Assembly (NCBI GenBank): GCA_026708265.1
Contig: JAPOVI010000047.1
Coordinates: 21,398 to 85,397 of the forward strand
Source of the DNA: Acidobacteriota bacterium
Lineage (GTDB): Bacteria; Acidobacteriota; Vicinamibacteria; Vicinamibacterales; UBA8438
DNA length: 64,000 nucleotides
Direction: 5' to 3'
Shown here: positions 1-10,448 of the stretch, one piece after another
Position numbering within the stretch: position 1 is the stretch's first letter
Layout: each line of letters starts with the position of its first letter
The notes under the pieces: generated by a model
Told to the model about the DNA's origin: nothing
Database searches by the model: none
The model's input: the letters and a program-made list of their open reading frames with translations, nothing else
Position numbers and translations under genes: made by a program

Positions 1-20
1 CGGCGCGCGACGCGCGGGCG

Positions 21-746
21 ATGGAAGACGAACTCATCCTGGCCGATCTGTCGGTCGCCGAGCGGCGCATCGAACGGATCGAGAAGGACCGGCGCAAGGG
101 AGTCGCGAAGGACCAGGGAGCCGAGCTCGATCTTCTCCGGCGCGCGGCGGAGGCCCTCGAGGCGGGCACCCCGCTCCGCTCGCTCGAGTTCGACGGCGCC
201 GCCGCCAGGCTGCTCCGCGGCTTTCAGTTCCTCTCCGCCAAGCCGCTGCTGCTGGTGCTGAACGGCGATGAAGCCGATGCCGCCGTCGCCACGGAGACCG
301 CCGTGCGCACCGCGGGGCTCGACGACTTCCTGGAGCGGCCCGGCGTCCGTGCGCTCTCCGTTTGCGCGAAGATCGAGCTCGAGATCGCCGAGCTCGACCC
401 GGCGGACGCGGCGGCCTTCCTGGCCGACCTCGGCCTGCGGGGCACGGGTCTCGACCGGGTCATCCGCGCCACCTACGATCTGCTCGGCTACATCTCCTTC
501 TTCACCGTGGGCGAGGACGAATGCCGGGCCTGGTCCGTCGCGGCGGGGACGCGCGCCCAGGACGCGGCCGGCGAGATCCACACCGACATGGCGCGAGGCT
601 TCATCCGCGCCGAGGTGGTCCCCTGCGACCGACTGCTCGCCCGCGGCTCGCTTGCCGAGTGCCGCAAGCACGCCGAGGTGCGGCTCGAGGGGAAGGACTC
701 CGTCATCCGCGACGGCGACGTCGTCAACGTCCGCTTCGCGATCTGA
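21..746 (+). CDS. ychF: Redox-regulated/ribosome-binding ATPase YchF, C-terminal part (5' end probably outside the window)
   Basis: Translation shows the YchF/OLA1 C-terminal region: 'NGDEADAAV', 'LLGYISFFTVGEDECRAWSV', 'GEIHTDMARGFIRAEVV', 'KDSVIRDGDVVNVRFAI'. N-terminal G domain absent, so partial. Confidence 0.93.
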   Translation: MEDELILADLSVAERRIERIEKDRRKGVAKDQGAELDLLRRAAEALEAGTPLRSLEFDGAAARLLRGFQFLSAKPLLLVLNGDEADAAVATETAVRTAGLDDFLERPGVRALSVCAKIELEIAELDPADAAAFLADLGLRGTGLDRVIRATYDLLGYISFFTVGEDECRAWSVAAGTRAQDAAGEIHTDMARGFIRAEVVPCDRLLARGSLAECRKHAEVRLEGKDSVIRDGDVVNVRFAI

Positions 747-749
747 CGC

Positions 750-2438
750 GTGACCCCCAAGCCGCAGGCGGACCCGCCCGCGACGGAGCCCCCCGACGTT
801 GGCGGCGGATCGCGCACCGCCCGGCTTGCGGCTTCGGCCGGCGTGGTCGGCGCCGCGACCCTCGCCAGCCGCCTCCTCGGCCTGGTCCGCGACCAGGTCC
901 TCGCCTACCGCTTCGGGGCCGGCGACGCGATGGACGCCTTCAACGTGGCGTCCCGCATCCCGAACCTCATGCGCGACCTGTTCGCGGAGGGCGCGATGAG
1001 CGCGGCCTTCGTGCCGACGTTCATGCGGCGCCTGACGAAGGACGGGCGGGGGCCGGCCCTCCGGCTGGGCAACCAGGTGGTCAACGCGCTGATCGCCGCG
1101 ACGGGCGTCGTCGTCGTGGCGGCCATCCTGTTCGCGGAGCCGCTGGTGCGCGTGCTGGCCGGCGACTACGCGGAGGTGCCGGGCAAGCTCGAGCTGGCCG
1201 CGCAGCTCACCCGCATCCTGCTCCCCGTCCTGACCCTGGTCGCGGTGGCCGCCGCGATGATGGGGATGCTCAACTCCCTCGACCGCTTCTTCGTTCCCGC
1301 CCTGTCGCCGGCGATGTACAACGTGGGCATCATCGCCGGCGGCGCGCTGCTCGTCCCGCTGATGCCGGGACTGGGCCTCGCTCCCGTCGTGGCGGTGGCC
1401 GTCGGTGCGCTGCTCGGAGCCATGGGCCAGGTGGCGCTGCAGACGCCGGCGCTGTACCGGGAGGGTTTCCGCTACCGCCCCGCCCTCGACCCCTCCGACC
1501 CGGGGCTGCGGGACATCCTGCGCCTGATGGGGCCGGGCACCCTCGCCGGCGCGGCGGTGCAGATCAACCTGCTCGTCAACATGGTCCTGGCCGCCGGCGA
1601 GGGCACGGGCGCCGTCTCCTGGCTCAGCTATGCGTTCCGCGTGATGTACCTGCCGATCGGCCTGTTCGGGGTCTCGGTCGCCGCCGCCGCCGTCCCCCTT
1701 CTCTCCCGCCACGGGGCGGCGAACGACGTCGGCGGCATGCGCGAGACGGCGTCGCGGGCGCTGCGGATGACGCTGGCGATCAACTTGCCCGCCACGGTCG
1801 GCCTGATGGTGCTCGCCGTGCCGATCGTCGCGCTGATCTTCGAGCGGGGGGCCTTCACGGCGGCCGACACGTCCGCCACCGCCGACGCGCTCCTCCTGTA
1901 CGCCCCCGGGCTCGCCGGCTACGCCGCGGTGCGGATCGCCGTTCCGTGCTTCTATGCCCTCGGGAGCAGCCGCACGCCGGCGGTGCTCAGCGTGGCCGCC
2001 GTCGCGCTCAACATCGGGCTCAATCTCGTCCTGGTCAGGGTGCTCGGCTACCGCGGCCTGGCGCTCGGGACTTCCGTTGCCGCCCTGGCGAACGCTCTGG
2101 CGCTGCTGATCCTGCTACGCCGGCGGCTGGATGGCCTCGACCTGCGGCGCGTGCTGACGCTCGTCGGGAAGGTCGCGGTCGCGTCGGCCGCGATGGGTGC
2201 CGCGGCGTGGATCGTCCACGATCGGCTGCTCGACGTGTGGGAGGGCGCCGGCTTCGCGCTGCGTCTCGGCCGCCTCGCGGCCGCCATCGCGGCCGGCCTC
2301 GTGGTGCTGGTCCTCTCCGCGCGCCTCCTGCGGCTCCGGGAGCTCGACGAGGCGGCGGGACAGATCGCGGCGCGGCTGCGCCGCCGGCGAGCGGCGTCGC
2401 CGCCCAACCCCGAGCCGCCGCACCGCCCGGGCCGGTGA
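750..2438 (+). CDS. murJ: Lipid II flippase MurJ (MviN family)
   Basis: 562 aa, GTG start, multi-TM; 'TLASRLLGLVRDQVLAYRFGAGDAMDAFNVASRIPNLMRDLFAEGAMSAAFVPTF' is characteristic of MviN/MurJ. Confidence 0.97.
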   Translation: MTPKPQADPPATEPPDVGGGSRTARLAASAGVVGAATLASRLLGLVRDQVLAYRFGAGDAMDAFNVASRIPNLMRDLFAEGAMSAAFVPTFMRRLTKDGRGPALRLGNQVVNALIAATGVVVVAAILFAEPLVRVLAGDYAEVPGKLELAAQLTRILLPVLTLVAVAAAMMGMLNSLDRFFVPALSPAMYNVGIIAGGALLVPLMPGLGLAPVVAVAVGALLGAMGQVALQTPALYREGFRYRPALDPSDPGLRDILRLMGPGTLAGAAVQINLLVNMVLAAGEGTGAVSWLSYAFRVMYLPIGLFGVSVAAAAVPLLSRHGAANDVGGMRETASRALRMTLAINLPATVGLMVLAVPIVALIFERGAFTAADTSATADALLLYAPGLAGYAAVRIAVPCFYALGSSRTPAVLSVAAVALNIGLNLVLVRVLGYRGLALGTSVAALANALALLILLRRRLDGLDLRRVLTLVGKVAVASAAMGAAAWIVHDRLLDVWEGAGFALRLGRLAAAIAAGLVVLVLSARLLRLRELDEAAGQIAARLRRRRAASPPNPEPPHRPGR

Positions 2439-2455
2439 TGGTACGATGGACGCCG

Positions 2456-3238
2456 ATGCGAGCCGTATACGGCGGTGGCGGCGGCCACTATGCGTTCGGC
2501 CCGGGACTGATGACTCCGGCGGTCCGCATGCTCCTGTGGGCCAACGTCGGCGTCTTTCTTCTCACGACGCTCGTTCCGTCGGCCTTCTACTGGGCCACGA
2601 GCCTCTTCGGACTGACCCCGCAACTGGTCCTGACGCGGCTGTGGGTGTGGCAGCCGTTCACGTACATGTTCCTGCACGGGGGCATCGGCCACATCCTGCT
2701 GAACATGCTCGTGCTCTGGATGTTCGGCACCCAGCTCGAGCGCATCTGGGGGTCGCGCTTCTTCCTGCGCTACTACTTCATAACCGGGGTCGGGGCGGGC
2801 GTCGCGACGATCGCCGCCGGTCTGCTGCCCGCGGCGTTCGCCGAGCCGACCTACGCCGGGGTGACCATCGGCGCCTCCGGTGCGATCTACGGCCTGCTGG
2901 TGGCGTTCGCGCTGTACTACCCGAACGCGCCGGTCCTGATGTTCTTCCTGTTCCCGGTACCGGCCCGCTACTTCGTGATGATCATCGGGGCGATCGCGTT
3001 CCTCTCCGTCCCCCGCAGCGGGGGCGTCGCCCACATCGCGCACCTCGGCGGGCTGGTCGTCGGCTACCTCTATCTCAGGCACCGTCGCGGCGCGGCGTCC
3101 CGGTTCGGATTCGGCCGCCTCGGGGTGATGGCGGACATCAAGTACCGCTACCTGCGCTGGAGGATGGAGCGGCTGCGGAAGCGGTTCGACGTCTACCCGG
3201 GCCGCGGCGGCCGGGACCACGAGGACCGGATCCACTGA
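2456..3238 (+). CDS. Rhomboid family intramembrane serine protease
   Basis: Multi-TM; catalytic 'GASGAIYG' and a downstream His in 'VAHIAHLGG'. An alternative ATG at 2438 overlaps the murJ stop. Confidence 0.93.
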   Translation: MRAVYGGGGGHYAFGPGLMTPAVRMLLWANVGVFLLTTLVPSAFYWATSLFGLTPQLVLTRLWVWQPFTYMFLHGGIGHILLNMLVLWMFGTQLERIWGSRFFLRYYFITGVGAGVATIAAGLLPAAFAEPTYAGVTIGASGAIYGLLVAFALYYPNAPVLMFFLFPVPARYFVMIIGAIAFLSVPRSGGVAHIAHLGGLVVGYLYLRHRRGAASRFGFGRLGVMADIKYRYLRWRMERLRKRFDVYPGRGGRDHEDRIH

Positions 3239-3296
3239 TCCCCGACCGGCCGGCGCGCCTCGGCGAAGGGGCGGCGGCCCGCCGGGCCTCGCCGGC

Positions 3297-3701
3297 TCAC
3301 TCGCGCCCCGATGGCGGCGCCGGCCGCTCCGCGCCGGGAAGGCCGAGCCAGTCGTCCCGGACGGGGCTGAAGACCTCGATCTCGAAGGTGTCCTCGAGCG
3401 CCTCGGCCTGGTGGGGCCGGCCGGACGGGATGTGCAGTACCTCGCCCGCGCGGACGACGATCTCGTCCGGGCCGACCCGGCACCGCAGCGCGCCCTGCAG
3501 CACGTAGGTCATCTGCTCGCTCGCATGCCGGTGCAGCGGAACGTGGGCGCCGCGCTTCAGGTAGACCTGCGCCAGCATCTGCCGCCCGCCGGCCACTACC
3601 TTGCGCGAGATCATCTCGGTGACCTTCTCGACTGCTATCCCGTCCCAGCGATGGACGGCGGCGCTCGGTGGCACGGGCGGCTGGGCCGTCAGTTCGACCA
3701 T
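3297..3701 (-). CDS. Cupin domain-containing protein
   Basis: 134 aa; cupin motif 'RGAHVPLHRHASEQMTYVLQG...VRAGEVLHIPSGRPHQAEALEDT'. Confidence 0.9.
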   Translation of the reverse strand: MVELTAQPPVPPSAAVHRWDGIAVEKVTEMISRKVVAGGRQMLAQVYLKRGAHVPLHRHASEQMTYVLQGALRCRVGPDEIVVRAGEVLHIPSGRPHQAEALEDTFEIEVFSPVRDDWLGLPGAERPAPPSGRE

Positions 3702-3768
3702 CTACTGTATCTGTTGACAAGCAAGCACTTACGCGCGAGACCGGAAGGTCGGCCGAGGCGTCGCGTCA

Positions 3769-3777
3769 TGATATAGT
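3769..3777 (+). promoter_or_regulatory. Putative extended -10 promoter (TGATATAGT) upstream of the E1 gene
   Basis: TG-N-TATAGT about 72 nt upstream of the ATG at 3849; no correctly spaced -35. Confidence 0.35.
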
Positions 3778-3848
3778 GGTTTTGCTGTGCGTGGCGTGGT
3801 CAGGCGCAGGCCGGCGTTCGGTTCCGCCCACCGCAAGGATCCTGCACC

Positions 3849-5993
3849 ATGAAGGCGTCGACGGTCACGAATGGGCTGCCGACCGGTGCGCCGTCTCCGT
3901 TCGCAGTTCGGACGGCCGGCCTTTCGCGGGAGCAGCTTCGCGCCTTCTACCGCACGATGCTGCTCTCGCGGCGGCTCGACGACAAGGAGATCCAGCTCAA
4001 GAACCAGAGCCAGAGCTACTTCCAGATCAGCGGCGCGGGCCACGAGGCCATCCAGGTCGCGGCCGGCATGGCCCTGCGCCCGGGCCACGACTGGGTCTTT
4101 CCGTACTACCGGGACCGGGCGCTCTGCCTGGCCCTCGGCGTGACGGCGACCGACATGCTGCTGAACGCGGTCGCCGCCCGCGACGATCCGCACTCGGGCG
4201 GTCGGCAGATGCCGACCCACTGGAGCTCCACCCGTCTCCGCATCGTCTCCCCCTCGAGCGCCTGCACCACGCAGTGCCTGCATGCCGTAGGGGCCGCCGA
4301 GGCCGGCCGCCTGCGCGAGCGGATGCCGGAGCTCGCGCCCGACGCCCCGGCCCAGGCCGACGAGGTCGTGCTCGTCACCCTCGGGGACGGCCAGACCAGC
4401 GGCGGGGAGTTCTGGGAGTCGCTCAACACCGCCTGCACGGGGCGGGTCCCCGTCATCTACCTCGTCGAGGACAACGGCTACGCGATATCCGTGCCCGTCG
4501 AGGTGCAGACGCCGGGCGGCGACGTCGCGCGGCTCGTCGAGTCGTTCCCGGGCCTGAAGGTGATCCGCGTCGACGGCACGGACGGCATGGCGAGCTTCCG
4601 GGCCATGACCGAAGCCGTGGCGCATGCGCGCGCGCGCTCCGGCCCGGTGCTGGTCCGGGCGCACGTAACGCGGCCGTACTCGCACTCGATGTCGGACGAC
4701 GAGCGCCACTACAAGAGCGCCGCGGAGCGCAGCATGGAGGCGGCGCGGGATCCCCTGCGGCGGTTCGCGGACTTCCTGACGGGCGGCGGGCTCGCGACGA
4801 CATCCGACCTCGAGGAGGTCGCGGCGAGCGTCGACCGCGAGATTCGGGAGGCGACCGATCTCGCCGTCGATGCGCCGAAGCCGGATGCCGCGAGCGCCAC
4901 CCTCTACGTCTACTCGCCCACCATCGACCCCGCCTCGGCGAAGTTCGAGGCGGAGCCGGCCCCCGAGGGCCGGCCGGACACGATGGTGGCGGCGATCAAC
5001 CGCACGCTGAAGGACGAGATGGCGCGCGACTCGCGCGTCGTCGTGTTCGGCGAGGACGTGGCGGACGCAAGCCGGGCCGAGCTGCTGGGCGAGGTCACCG
5101 GCAAGGGCGGCGTCTTCAAGGCCACGCTGGGCCTGCAGCGCGCCTACGGGCGCGAGCGCTGCTTCAACTCCCCGCTCGCGGAGGCCAACATCGTCGGACG
5201 GGCGATCGGCATGGCGGTGCGCGGCCTGAAGCCGGTGGTCGAGATCCAGTTCTTCGACTACATCTGGCCGGCGATGATGCAGATCCGCGACGAGCTGACG
5301 ATGCTGCGGTACCGGTCGAACAACGCGTTCTCGTGCCCGGTCGTGATTCGGGCGCCGATCGGCGGCTACCTGCGCGGCGGCTCGCTCTACCACAGCCAGT
5401 CGGGCGAGAGCATCTTCGCCCACTGCCCCGGGCTGCGGATCGCGTTCCCGTCCGACGCCGCCGACGCGGCGGGGCTGCTGCGGACCGCGATCCGCTGCGA
5501 CGACCCGGTCCTGTTCCTCGAGCACAAGCACCTCTACCGGCAGACGTACAACAAGGCCCCCTACCCGGGCGCCGACTACACGCTGCCGTTCGCGCGCTCC
5601 GCCGTCCGGCGGCCGGGCCGCGACGTCGTCGTCCTCACCTGGGGAGCCCTGGTGCAGCGCTCGCTCCTGGCGGCCGAGCGGGCGCGGGAGGACGGCATCG
5701 ACGTCATGGTCGTCGACCTGCGCACGATCACGCCCTGCGACTGGGACGGCATCGTGCAGGCCGTGCGGACCACCAACCGCGTGGTCGTCGCCCACGAGGA
5801 CCAGTTGACGTGCGGATTCGGCGCGGAGATCGCGGCCCGGATCGCGGACGAGCTGTTCGAGCACCTCGACGCGCCGGTGAAGCGCGTGGCCGCGCTGGAC
5901 TGTCCGGTCGCCTACAGCCCGGTGCTCGAGGAGGCGATACTCCCCCAGTCGGCCGACATCCTCGAGGTCGTCCGCGAGGTCGCGCGGTACTAG
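3849..5993 (+). CDS. Thiamine-dependent 2-oxoacid dehydrogenase E1 component, fused alpha and beta subunits (2-oxoisovalerate/pyruvate dehydrogenase type)
   Basis: 714 aa. N-half is E1-alpha-like ('[16 protein letters not shown]', '[17 protein letters not shown]'). C-half is E1-beta-like ('[36 protein letters not shown]', '[30 protein letters not shown]'). Confidence 0.94.
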   Translation: MKASTVTNGLPTGAPSPFAVRTAGLSREQLRAFYRTMLLSRRLDDKEIQLKNQSQSYFQISGAGHEAIQVAAGMALRPGHDWVFPYYRDRALCLALGVTATDMLLNAVAARDDPHSGGRQMPTHWSSTRLRIVSPSSACTTQCLHAVGAAEAGRLRERMPELAPDAPAQADEVVLVTLGDGQTSGGEFWESLNTACTGRVPVIYLVEDNGYAISVPVEVQTPGGDVARLVESFPGLKVIRVDGTDGMASFRAMTEAVAHARARSGPVLVRAHVTRPYSHSMSDDERHYKSAAERSMEAARDPLRRFADFLTGGGLATTSDLEEVAASVDREIREATDLAVDAPKPDAASATLYVYSPTIDPASAKFEAEPAPEGRPDTMVAAINRTLKDEMARDSRVVVFGEDVADASRAELLGEVTGKGGVFKATLGLQRAYGRERCFNSPLAEANIVGRAIGMAVRGLKPVVEIQFFDYIWPAMMQIRDELTMLRYRSNNAFSCPVVIRAPIGGYLRGGSLYHSQSGESIFAHCPGLRIAFPSDAADAAGLLRTAIRCDDPVLFLEHKHLYRQTYNKAPYPGADYTLPFARSAVRRPGRDVVVLTWGALVQRSLLAAERAREDGIDVMVVDLRTITPCDWDGIVQAVRTTNRVVVAHEDQLTCGFGAEIAARIADELFEHLDAPVKRVAALDCPVAYSPVLEEAILPQSADILEVVREVARY

Positions 5994-6022
5994 TCGCGCC
6001 ACCGGCGCACAGCGAGATTCCA

Positions 6023-7042
6023 GTGCCCCGCATCGCGCTCGCCGCCCTCCTGGTGCTTGCCGTCGCGGCGCCGGGCTCGAGCCAACGGGTCGAGACGCTG
6101 CAGCCGACCCGCAGCCTGCCGCCCCACATCGTCGGCGAGCTTCGGCTTCCGGCCGTGTTTCAGGAGACCCCCGACGGGCGGCGGTTCCTCTTCGACCGGC
6201 GCGGGCACCGAGTGCACCGGCTCGACCCCGGCGCGGACCGGGCCGCGGTCCTCGTGGAGATCGGTCCCGAGCCGGGCCGCCTCCTCGGCGCGGCCGCCTT
6301 CGACCTCGGGCGCACGCCGGAACGGTACTTCGTCGTCGCCGACGCGCCCGAGGGCCGGGAACGGGTGCAGATCTTCAACCTCGACGGCCGTCGCGTGAGC
6401 GGCTTCTCGCTGCCGGGGCGCGCGATGCCGCGGGTGACGCTGGACGACACGGTGCTGAGCGGCATCGGGACGCTCGAGTTCACCGGTCGCGAGATCCTGA
6501 TGAACCAGCCCGAGCTCGGCGGGCTGGTCACCCGCTTCAGCCTTCGAGGACAGCCGTTCCACACCTTCGGGGTGCTGAGAAGCACCGGGCACGAGTCCGA
6601 CCGGGACGTGCACCTGGCGCTGAACAGCGGAATCCCCCGCCTGGCGCCCGACGGCAGTTACTACTTCGTCTTCCAGACCGGGGTGCCGATGTACCGCAAG
6701 TACGACGCGCGCGGCACCCTGCTGTTCGAGCGCCACGTCGAGGGTCCGGCCCTCGATGCGACGATCAATTCGATGCCGACCACGTGGCCGCGCCGCACGC
6801 ACGAGCGGGGCGTCACGCTGCCGTTCATACCCCCGACCGTCCGGACGGCCGCGGTCGATCGGGCCGGCAACCTCTGGATCGCGCTCTCCGTGCCCGTGAT
6901 CTTCGTCTACGACCCCAACGGCGAAAAGATCCGGACCGTGCGGCTGCGGGCGGCGGGCATCCTGCGGCCCTCGAGCCTCTACTTCCCCGACCGCAGGCGG
7001 ATGCTCGTCGCGCCCGGCGGCTTCGAGTTCACGGTGTGGTGA
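6023..7042 (+). CDS. Secreted protein, NHL/6-bladed beta-propeller-like
   Basis: GTG start, signal peptide-like 'MPRIALAALLVLAVAAPGSSQ', repeated beta-strand blocks, 'VDRAGNLWIALSVPVIFVYDPNGEKIRTVRL'. Confidence 0.7.
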   Translation: MPRIALAALLVLAVAAPGSSQRVETLQPTRSLPPHIVGELRLPAVFQETPDGRRFLFDRRGHRVHRLDPGADRAAVLVEIGPEPGRLLGAAAFDLGRTPERYFVVADAPEGRERVQIFNLDGRRVSGFSLPGRAMPRVTLDDTVLSGIGTLEFTGREILMNQPELGGLVTRFSLRGQPFHTFGVLRSTGHESDRDVHLALNSGIPRLAPDGSYYFVFQTGVPMYRKYDARGTLLFERHVEGPALDATINSMPTTWPRRTHERGVTLPFIPPTVRTAAVDRAGNLWIALSVPVIFVYDPNGEKIRTVRLRAAGILRPSSLYFPDRRRMLVAPGGFEFTVW

Positions 7043-7826
7043 GCGTCGTCCGGAACACCGTCACGGCCTGCCCGCCGAGCCGCACGCGCTCCCCGGCGAC
7101 GCGCACCCGCACGACGCCGCCCCGGGCGGAAGCCTGGTAGCCGGTCAGCGGATTCCGCCCCAGCCGGCTCCGCCAGTACGGGCCGAGGCAGCAGTGCGCC
7201 GACCCGGTGACCGGATCCTCGTCGATGCCGGCCGCCGGCGCGAAGAACCGCGAGACGAAGTCGAAGCCGCCGCCCGCCACCCGGCTCGTGACGATGACCC
7301 CGCGGCCCCCGATGCGCCGCAGCGCGGCCATGTCGGGCGCGGCCGCGCGCAGCTCCGCCTCGGAGCCGACCTCCACCAGATAGTCGAACCGGTTGCGGCC
7401 CACGTAGCGCGGCTCCACGCCGAGGGCGCCGATCAGCCCGCCCGGGGGATCGGCGGGCTCGGGCGGCTCGGCTGGGAAGTCGAGCTCGATCCAGGCTTCG
7501 CGGCTCGTCGCGCGCAGCTCCCCGGAGCGCGTCTCGAAGCGCAGGTCGGCGGTGCGCGCCGCGAGCCCCTCCTCCCAGAGGACGTGGGCGCTGGCCAGCG
7601 TGGCGTGCCCGCAGAGGTCGACCTCCACCGCCGGCGTGAACCAGCGCAGACCGTACACACCGGATGACCGCGGCACGAGGAAGGCGGTCTCCGAGAGGTT
7701 CATCTCCCGCGCCACGTTCTGCATCCAGCTCGCGTCGACCGGTTCGGGCGGCAGGCACACGGCGGCGGGGTTTCCCTCGAAGAGCGCGCGCGCGAACGCG
7801 TCCACCTGGACGAGCCTCACGTCCAC
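7029..7826 (-). CDS. PhzF family isomerase
   Basis: 265 aa; 'VDAFARALFEGNPAAVCLP', 'MNLSETAFLVP', 'LRWFTPAVEVDLCGHATLASAHVLW', 'FFAPAAGIDEDPVTGSAHCCLGPYW'. Confidence 0.95.
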   Translation of the reverse strand: MDVRLVQVDAFARALFEGNPAAVCLPPEPVDASWMQNVAREMNLSETAFLVPRSSGVYGLRWFTPAVEVDLCGHATLASAHVLWEEGLAARTADLRFETRSGELRATSREAWIELDFPAEPPEPADPPGGLIGALGVEPRYVGRNRFDYLVEVGSEAELRAAAPDMAALRRIGGRGVIVTSRVAGGGFDFVSRFFAPAAGIDEDPVTGSAHCCLGPYWRSRLGRNPLTGYQASARGGVVRVRVAGERVRLGGQAVTVFRTTLTTP

Positions 7827-8073
7827 GTCCGCGCTCCAGCGCCAGGACCGACCGGCGACGATGCGGCCGGCCGGCGGGCGTCACGAGTCCGATGGTGCGT
7901 CACCCCGAGTGGCGCACCATCACGAGCCCGGCTCGATTGCGCCACCGCGCGGCCCTTTGTTATCATTGGCCGTTTGTTCGGTTCGGGAAGCGGCCGACCG
8001 TGTGAACAGGTCGCGAATGCGCGCCGACGGTCAGGAGTCTGCGCCGCAGCACGTGCCATGGAGAGTTCGTGGC

Positions 8074-8316
8074 ATGCCCGATGAGCGGGACTCGTCTCTG
8101 GCGCGTTCTCTGCAGTCCCTGCACGAGAATATCCGCAGAGCAGGACCGGCAGCAACGGCGAGCTACTCGCTGATCGGCGCCGTCCTTCTGTTGGGCGGCG
8201 CCGGGCTGCTCGTCGATCGCTGGCAGGGGACGGCGCCGTGGGGGGTGCTGGCCGGCCTGATCCTCGGGCTCGTCGTCGGGTTCTATCAGCTTGCGATGGT
8301 GATGTGGAGACGCTGA
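8074..8316 (+). CDS. AtpZ/AtpI family protein (small F0F1 ATPase accessory)
   Basis: 80 aa, two TM segments, immediately upstream of F0 genes; 'SLIGAVLLLGGAGLLVDRWQGTAPWGVLAGLILGLVVGFYQL'. Confidence 0.85.
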   Translation: MPDERDSSLARSLQSLHENIRRAGPAATASYSLIGAVLLLGGAGLLVDRWQGTAPWGVLAGLILGLVVGFYQLAMVMWRR

Positions 8317-8320
8317 GCCG

Positions 8321-8668
8321 ATGACGGTACTCACGCTGGCCGGAGCGACCCTCGCGTCCGGTGCGCTGGTGGCCGTCGCACTGCCCGGCGCGACCCTGGA
8401 GATCTGGCTCGGCCTCGCCGCGCCGCTCGCCGCGGCGATCTGCACGCACGTGGCGATCGCGAGGACCCACCGGCGGGACCCCGCCCGGCTCACCGGGGTC
8501 ATGGTACGACTCTTCGCGGGGAAGTTCGTCCTGTTCGGTGCGTACATCGTCCTTGCGATGACGAGCCTGCCGCTCGACGCCGCCCCGTTCCTGCTGAGCT
8601 TCGTCGCCTACTTCGCGGTGCTGCACGTCGTGGAGGCCGCGCACCTGCGCCGGCTGTCCGCCGCGTGA
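8321..8668 (+). CDS. ATP synthase subunit I-like membrane protein
   Basis: 115 aa, about 4 TM, located between atpZ-like and atpB genes. Confidence 0.65.
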   Translation: MTVLTLAGATLASGALVAVALPGATLEIWLGLAAPLAAAICTHVAIARTHRRDPARLTGVMVRLFAGKFVLFGAYIVLAMTSLPLDAAPFLLSFVAYFAVLHVVEAAHLRRLSAA

Positions 8669-8693
8669 CTGCCTGTCAGGAGCCAACGAGCAG

Positions 8694-9650
8694 ATGACCC
8701 AACCTCACGGCGAGCCTGCGGCCGGTCACGCCGCCGACGCCGGCCACGGCGGCCACGGTGACGGGCCGTTCAATGCCGGGGAGATGATCGTCGAGCACAT
8801 CGCGAACAGTCCCATCGACCACCCGCTGATTCATCTGCCACCGCTGTTCGGGATCGACTTCTCGATTACCAAACACGTGCTCATGCTGTGGCTCGTGGCG
8901 GCCACGGTCTTCGCGCTGGTGACGGTCACCGTGCGGCGCTACCTGCGCCAGGACCGGCTGGTGCCGGGCGGCTTCATGACCGTCCTGGAGTTCATGGTCG
9001 AGTTCATCCGCGATTCGATCGTGGCCCCGAACGTCGGCGAGCGGTACGCCAGGAGATGGGCGCCGCTCATCCTGACCTTCTTCGTCTTTATTCTGTTGGC
9101 CAACCTCGTCGGCCTGATACCGATGTTCGAGGTGCTCGGGCTGATCGACCACTACGTGCTGCACACGGGCGAGGACTCGTTCGTGAAGCAGCTCCTGCAC
9201 GGCGGCGCGACGGCCACCGCCAACTTCAACGTCACGGCCGGCCTCGCGGTCATCACGTTCATCGCGATCATCGTCGCCGGAACGACCGCGCACGGGTTCA
9301 TCCAGCACTGGAAGAACCTGGTGCCGCACGGCCTGGCGTGGCCGATCTACTTCCTGCTGATCCCGATCGAGGTCATCGGCATGATCGTCCGGCCGTTCGC
9401 CCTGACGCTGCGTCTCGCGGCGAACATGACGGCCGGACACATCGCCATTCTCGCGCTCCTGTCGTTCGTGCTGATCTTCGCGGAGCAGTTCCAGAGCGCC
9501 GCGGCCGGGATCGGAATCGGGCTGGTCGTATCGGTTCCCATGGCCGTCGGCATCTACGCGCTCGAGATCATCGTCATCCTGGTGCAGGCGTACGTCTTCA
9601 CGCTGCTCACCACCACCTTCATCGGGATGGCCATCAACGTGCATCACTAG
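8694..9650 (+). CDS. atpB: F0F1 ATP synthase subunit A
   Basis: 318 aa; 'IEVIGMIVRPFALTLRLAANMTAGH' a-subunit signature with the essential Arg. Confidence 0.98.
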   Translation: MTQPHGEPAAGHAADAGHGGHGDGPFNAGEMIVEHIANSPIDHPLIHLPPLFGIDFSITKHVLMLWLVAATVFALVTVTVRRYLRQDRLVPGGFMTVLEFMVEFIRDSIVAPNVGERYARRWAPLILTFFVFILLANLVGLIPMFEVLGLIDHYVLHTGEDSFVKQLLHGGATATANFNVTAGLAVITFIAIIVAGTTAHGFIQHWKNLVPHGLAWPIYFLLIPIEVIGMIVRPFALTLRLAANMTAGHIAILALLSFVLIFAEQFQSAAAGIGIGLVVSVPMAVGIYALEIIVILVQAYVFTLLTTTFIGMAINVHH

Positions 9651-9684
9651 ACACCCGGGACGGAACGGAAACGGAGGCTACGGA

Positions 9685-9912
9685 ATGGAAGGTACGCTGA
9701 ACATCTTCGGTGCGTCGCTCGGACTCGGACTGATCGTCATCGGCGCGGGACTCGGCATCGGCAAGCTGGCCGCGGCCGCCGCGGAAGGGATCGCGCGGCA
9801 ACCGAACGCCACCAGCCAGATCACCGGCGCCGTCAACCTGCCGCTGTTCCTGCTCGAAGGGGTGGCGATCGTCGCCGAGGCGTTCGTGCTGGTCAGCCTC
9901 TTCATCGCGTAG
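9685..9912 (+). CDS. atpE: F0F1 ATP synthase subunit C
   Basis: 75 aa hairpin; 'GAGLGIGKLAAAAAEGIARQPNA' polar loop and carboxylate helix 'LPLFLLEGVAIVAEAFVLVS'. Confidence 0.97.
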   Translation: MEGTLNIFGASLGLGLIVIGAGLGIGKLAAAAAEGIARQPNATSQITGAVNLPLFLLEGVAIVAEAFVLVSLFIA

Positions 9913-9941
9913 GCGCCCGTCCCGCGCCAAGGACACGGCCG

Positions 9942-10448
9942 ATGGACAACCCTCTGGTCCAACTCGATCCTGGGCTCTTCTTCTGGACCATCTTCACGTT
10001 CCTGATCCTGCTGGGGCTCCTGGCCCGGTTCGCCTGGCGGCCCCTGCTCGCCGCGCTCGAGAGCCGGCAGGCGACGATTCGACAGTCTCTCGACGATGCC
10101 GACGCGGCCCGCCAGCAGCTCGAGCAGGCCCAGCAGAACGCGGAGGCCACGATGCGCCAGGCGCGCGTCGAAGCCGACACCATCCTCTCCGACACCCGCT
10201 CCGCCGCGGCCACCCTGCGCGAGCAGATGCGGCAGGAAGCGCAGGCCGAGGCCCAGGCCCTCGTCGCCAACGCCGAGCGGCAGATCCAGCTGGAACGCGA
10301 CCGCGCCCTGGCGGAAGTCCGGCGGGAAGCGGTCGACGTCTCGCTGGCGATCGCGACCAAGCTCATCCAGCGGAACATCACCCGGGAAGACAACGAAGCG
10401 CTGATCGACGACGCCCTCAAGCAGGTCGAGGCGCGGGTGGCGCAGTAA
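9942..10448 (+). CDS. atpF: F0F1 ATP synthase subunit B
   Basis: 168 aa; N-terminal TM 'FFWTIFTFLILLGLLARFAW' then a long coiled coil 'ESRQATIRQSLDDADAARQQLEQAQQ'. Confidence 0.97.
   Translation: MDNPLVQLDPGLFFWTIFTFLILLGLLARFAWRPLLAALESRQATIRQSLDDADAARQQLEQAQQNAEATMRQARVEADTILSDTRSAAATLREQMRQEAQAEAQALVANAERQIQLERDRALAEVRREAVDVSLAIATKLIQRNITREDNEALIDDALKQVEARVAQ

Noticed and set aside
362-3238. 958-aa plus-strand ORF spanning ychF, murJ and rhomboid
   Set aside because: Only the last ~260 aa (rhomboid) is protein-like; the rest is Arg/Pro/Gly-rich shadow translation caused by high GC.
3714-3719. TTGACA as a -35 for the E1 gene
   Set aside because: 52 bp from the TATAGT element, far outside allowed spacing.
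3729-6002. 757-aa minus-strand ORF antisense to the E1 gene
   Set aside because: Composition is antisense shadow; the plus strand encodes a clear E1 enzyme.
9685-9912. Na+-type c-subunit of an ATP synthase
   Set aside because: The loop/helix reads GIGKL, without the Q of Na+-binding c-rings at the expected place; a proton-type ring is more likely.
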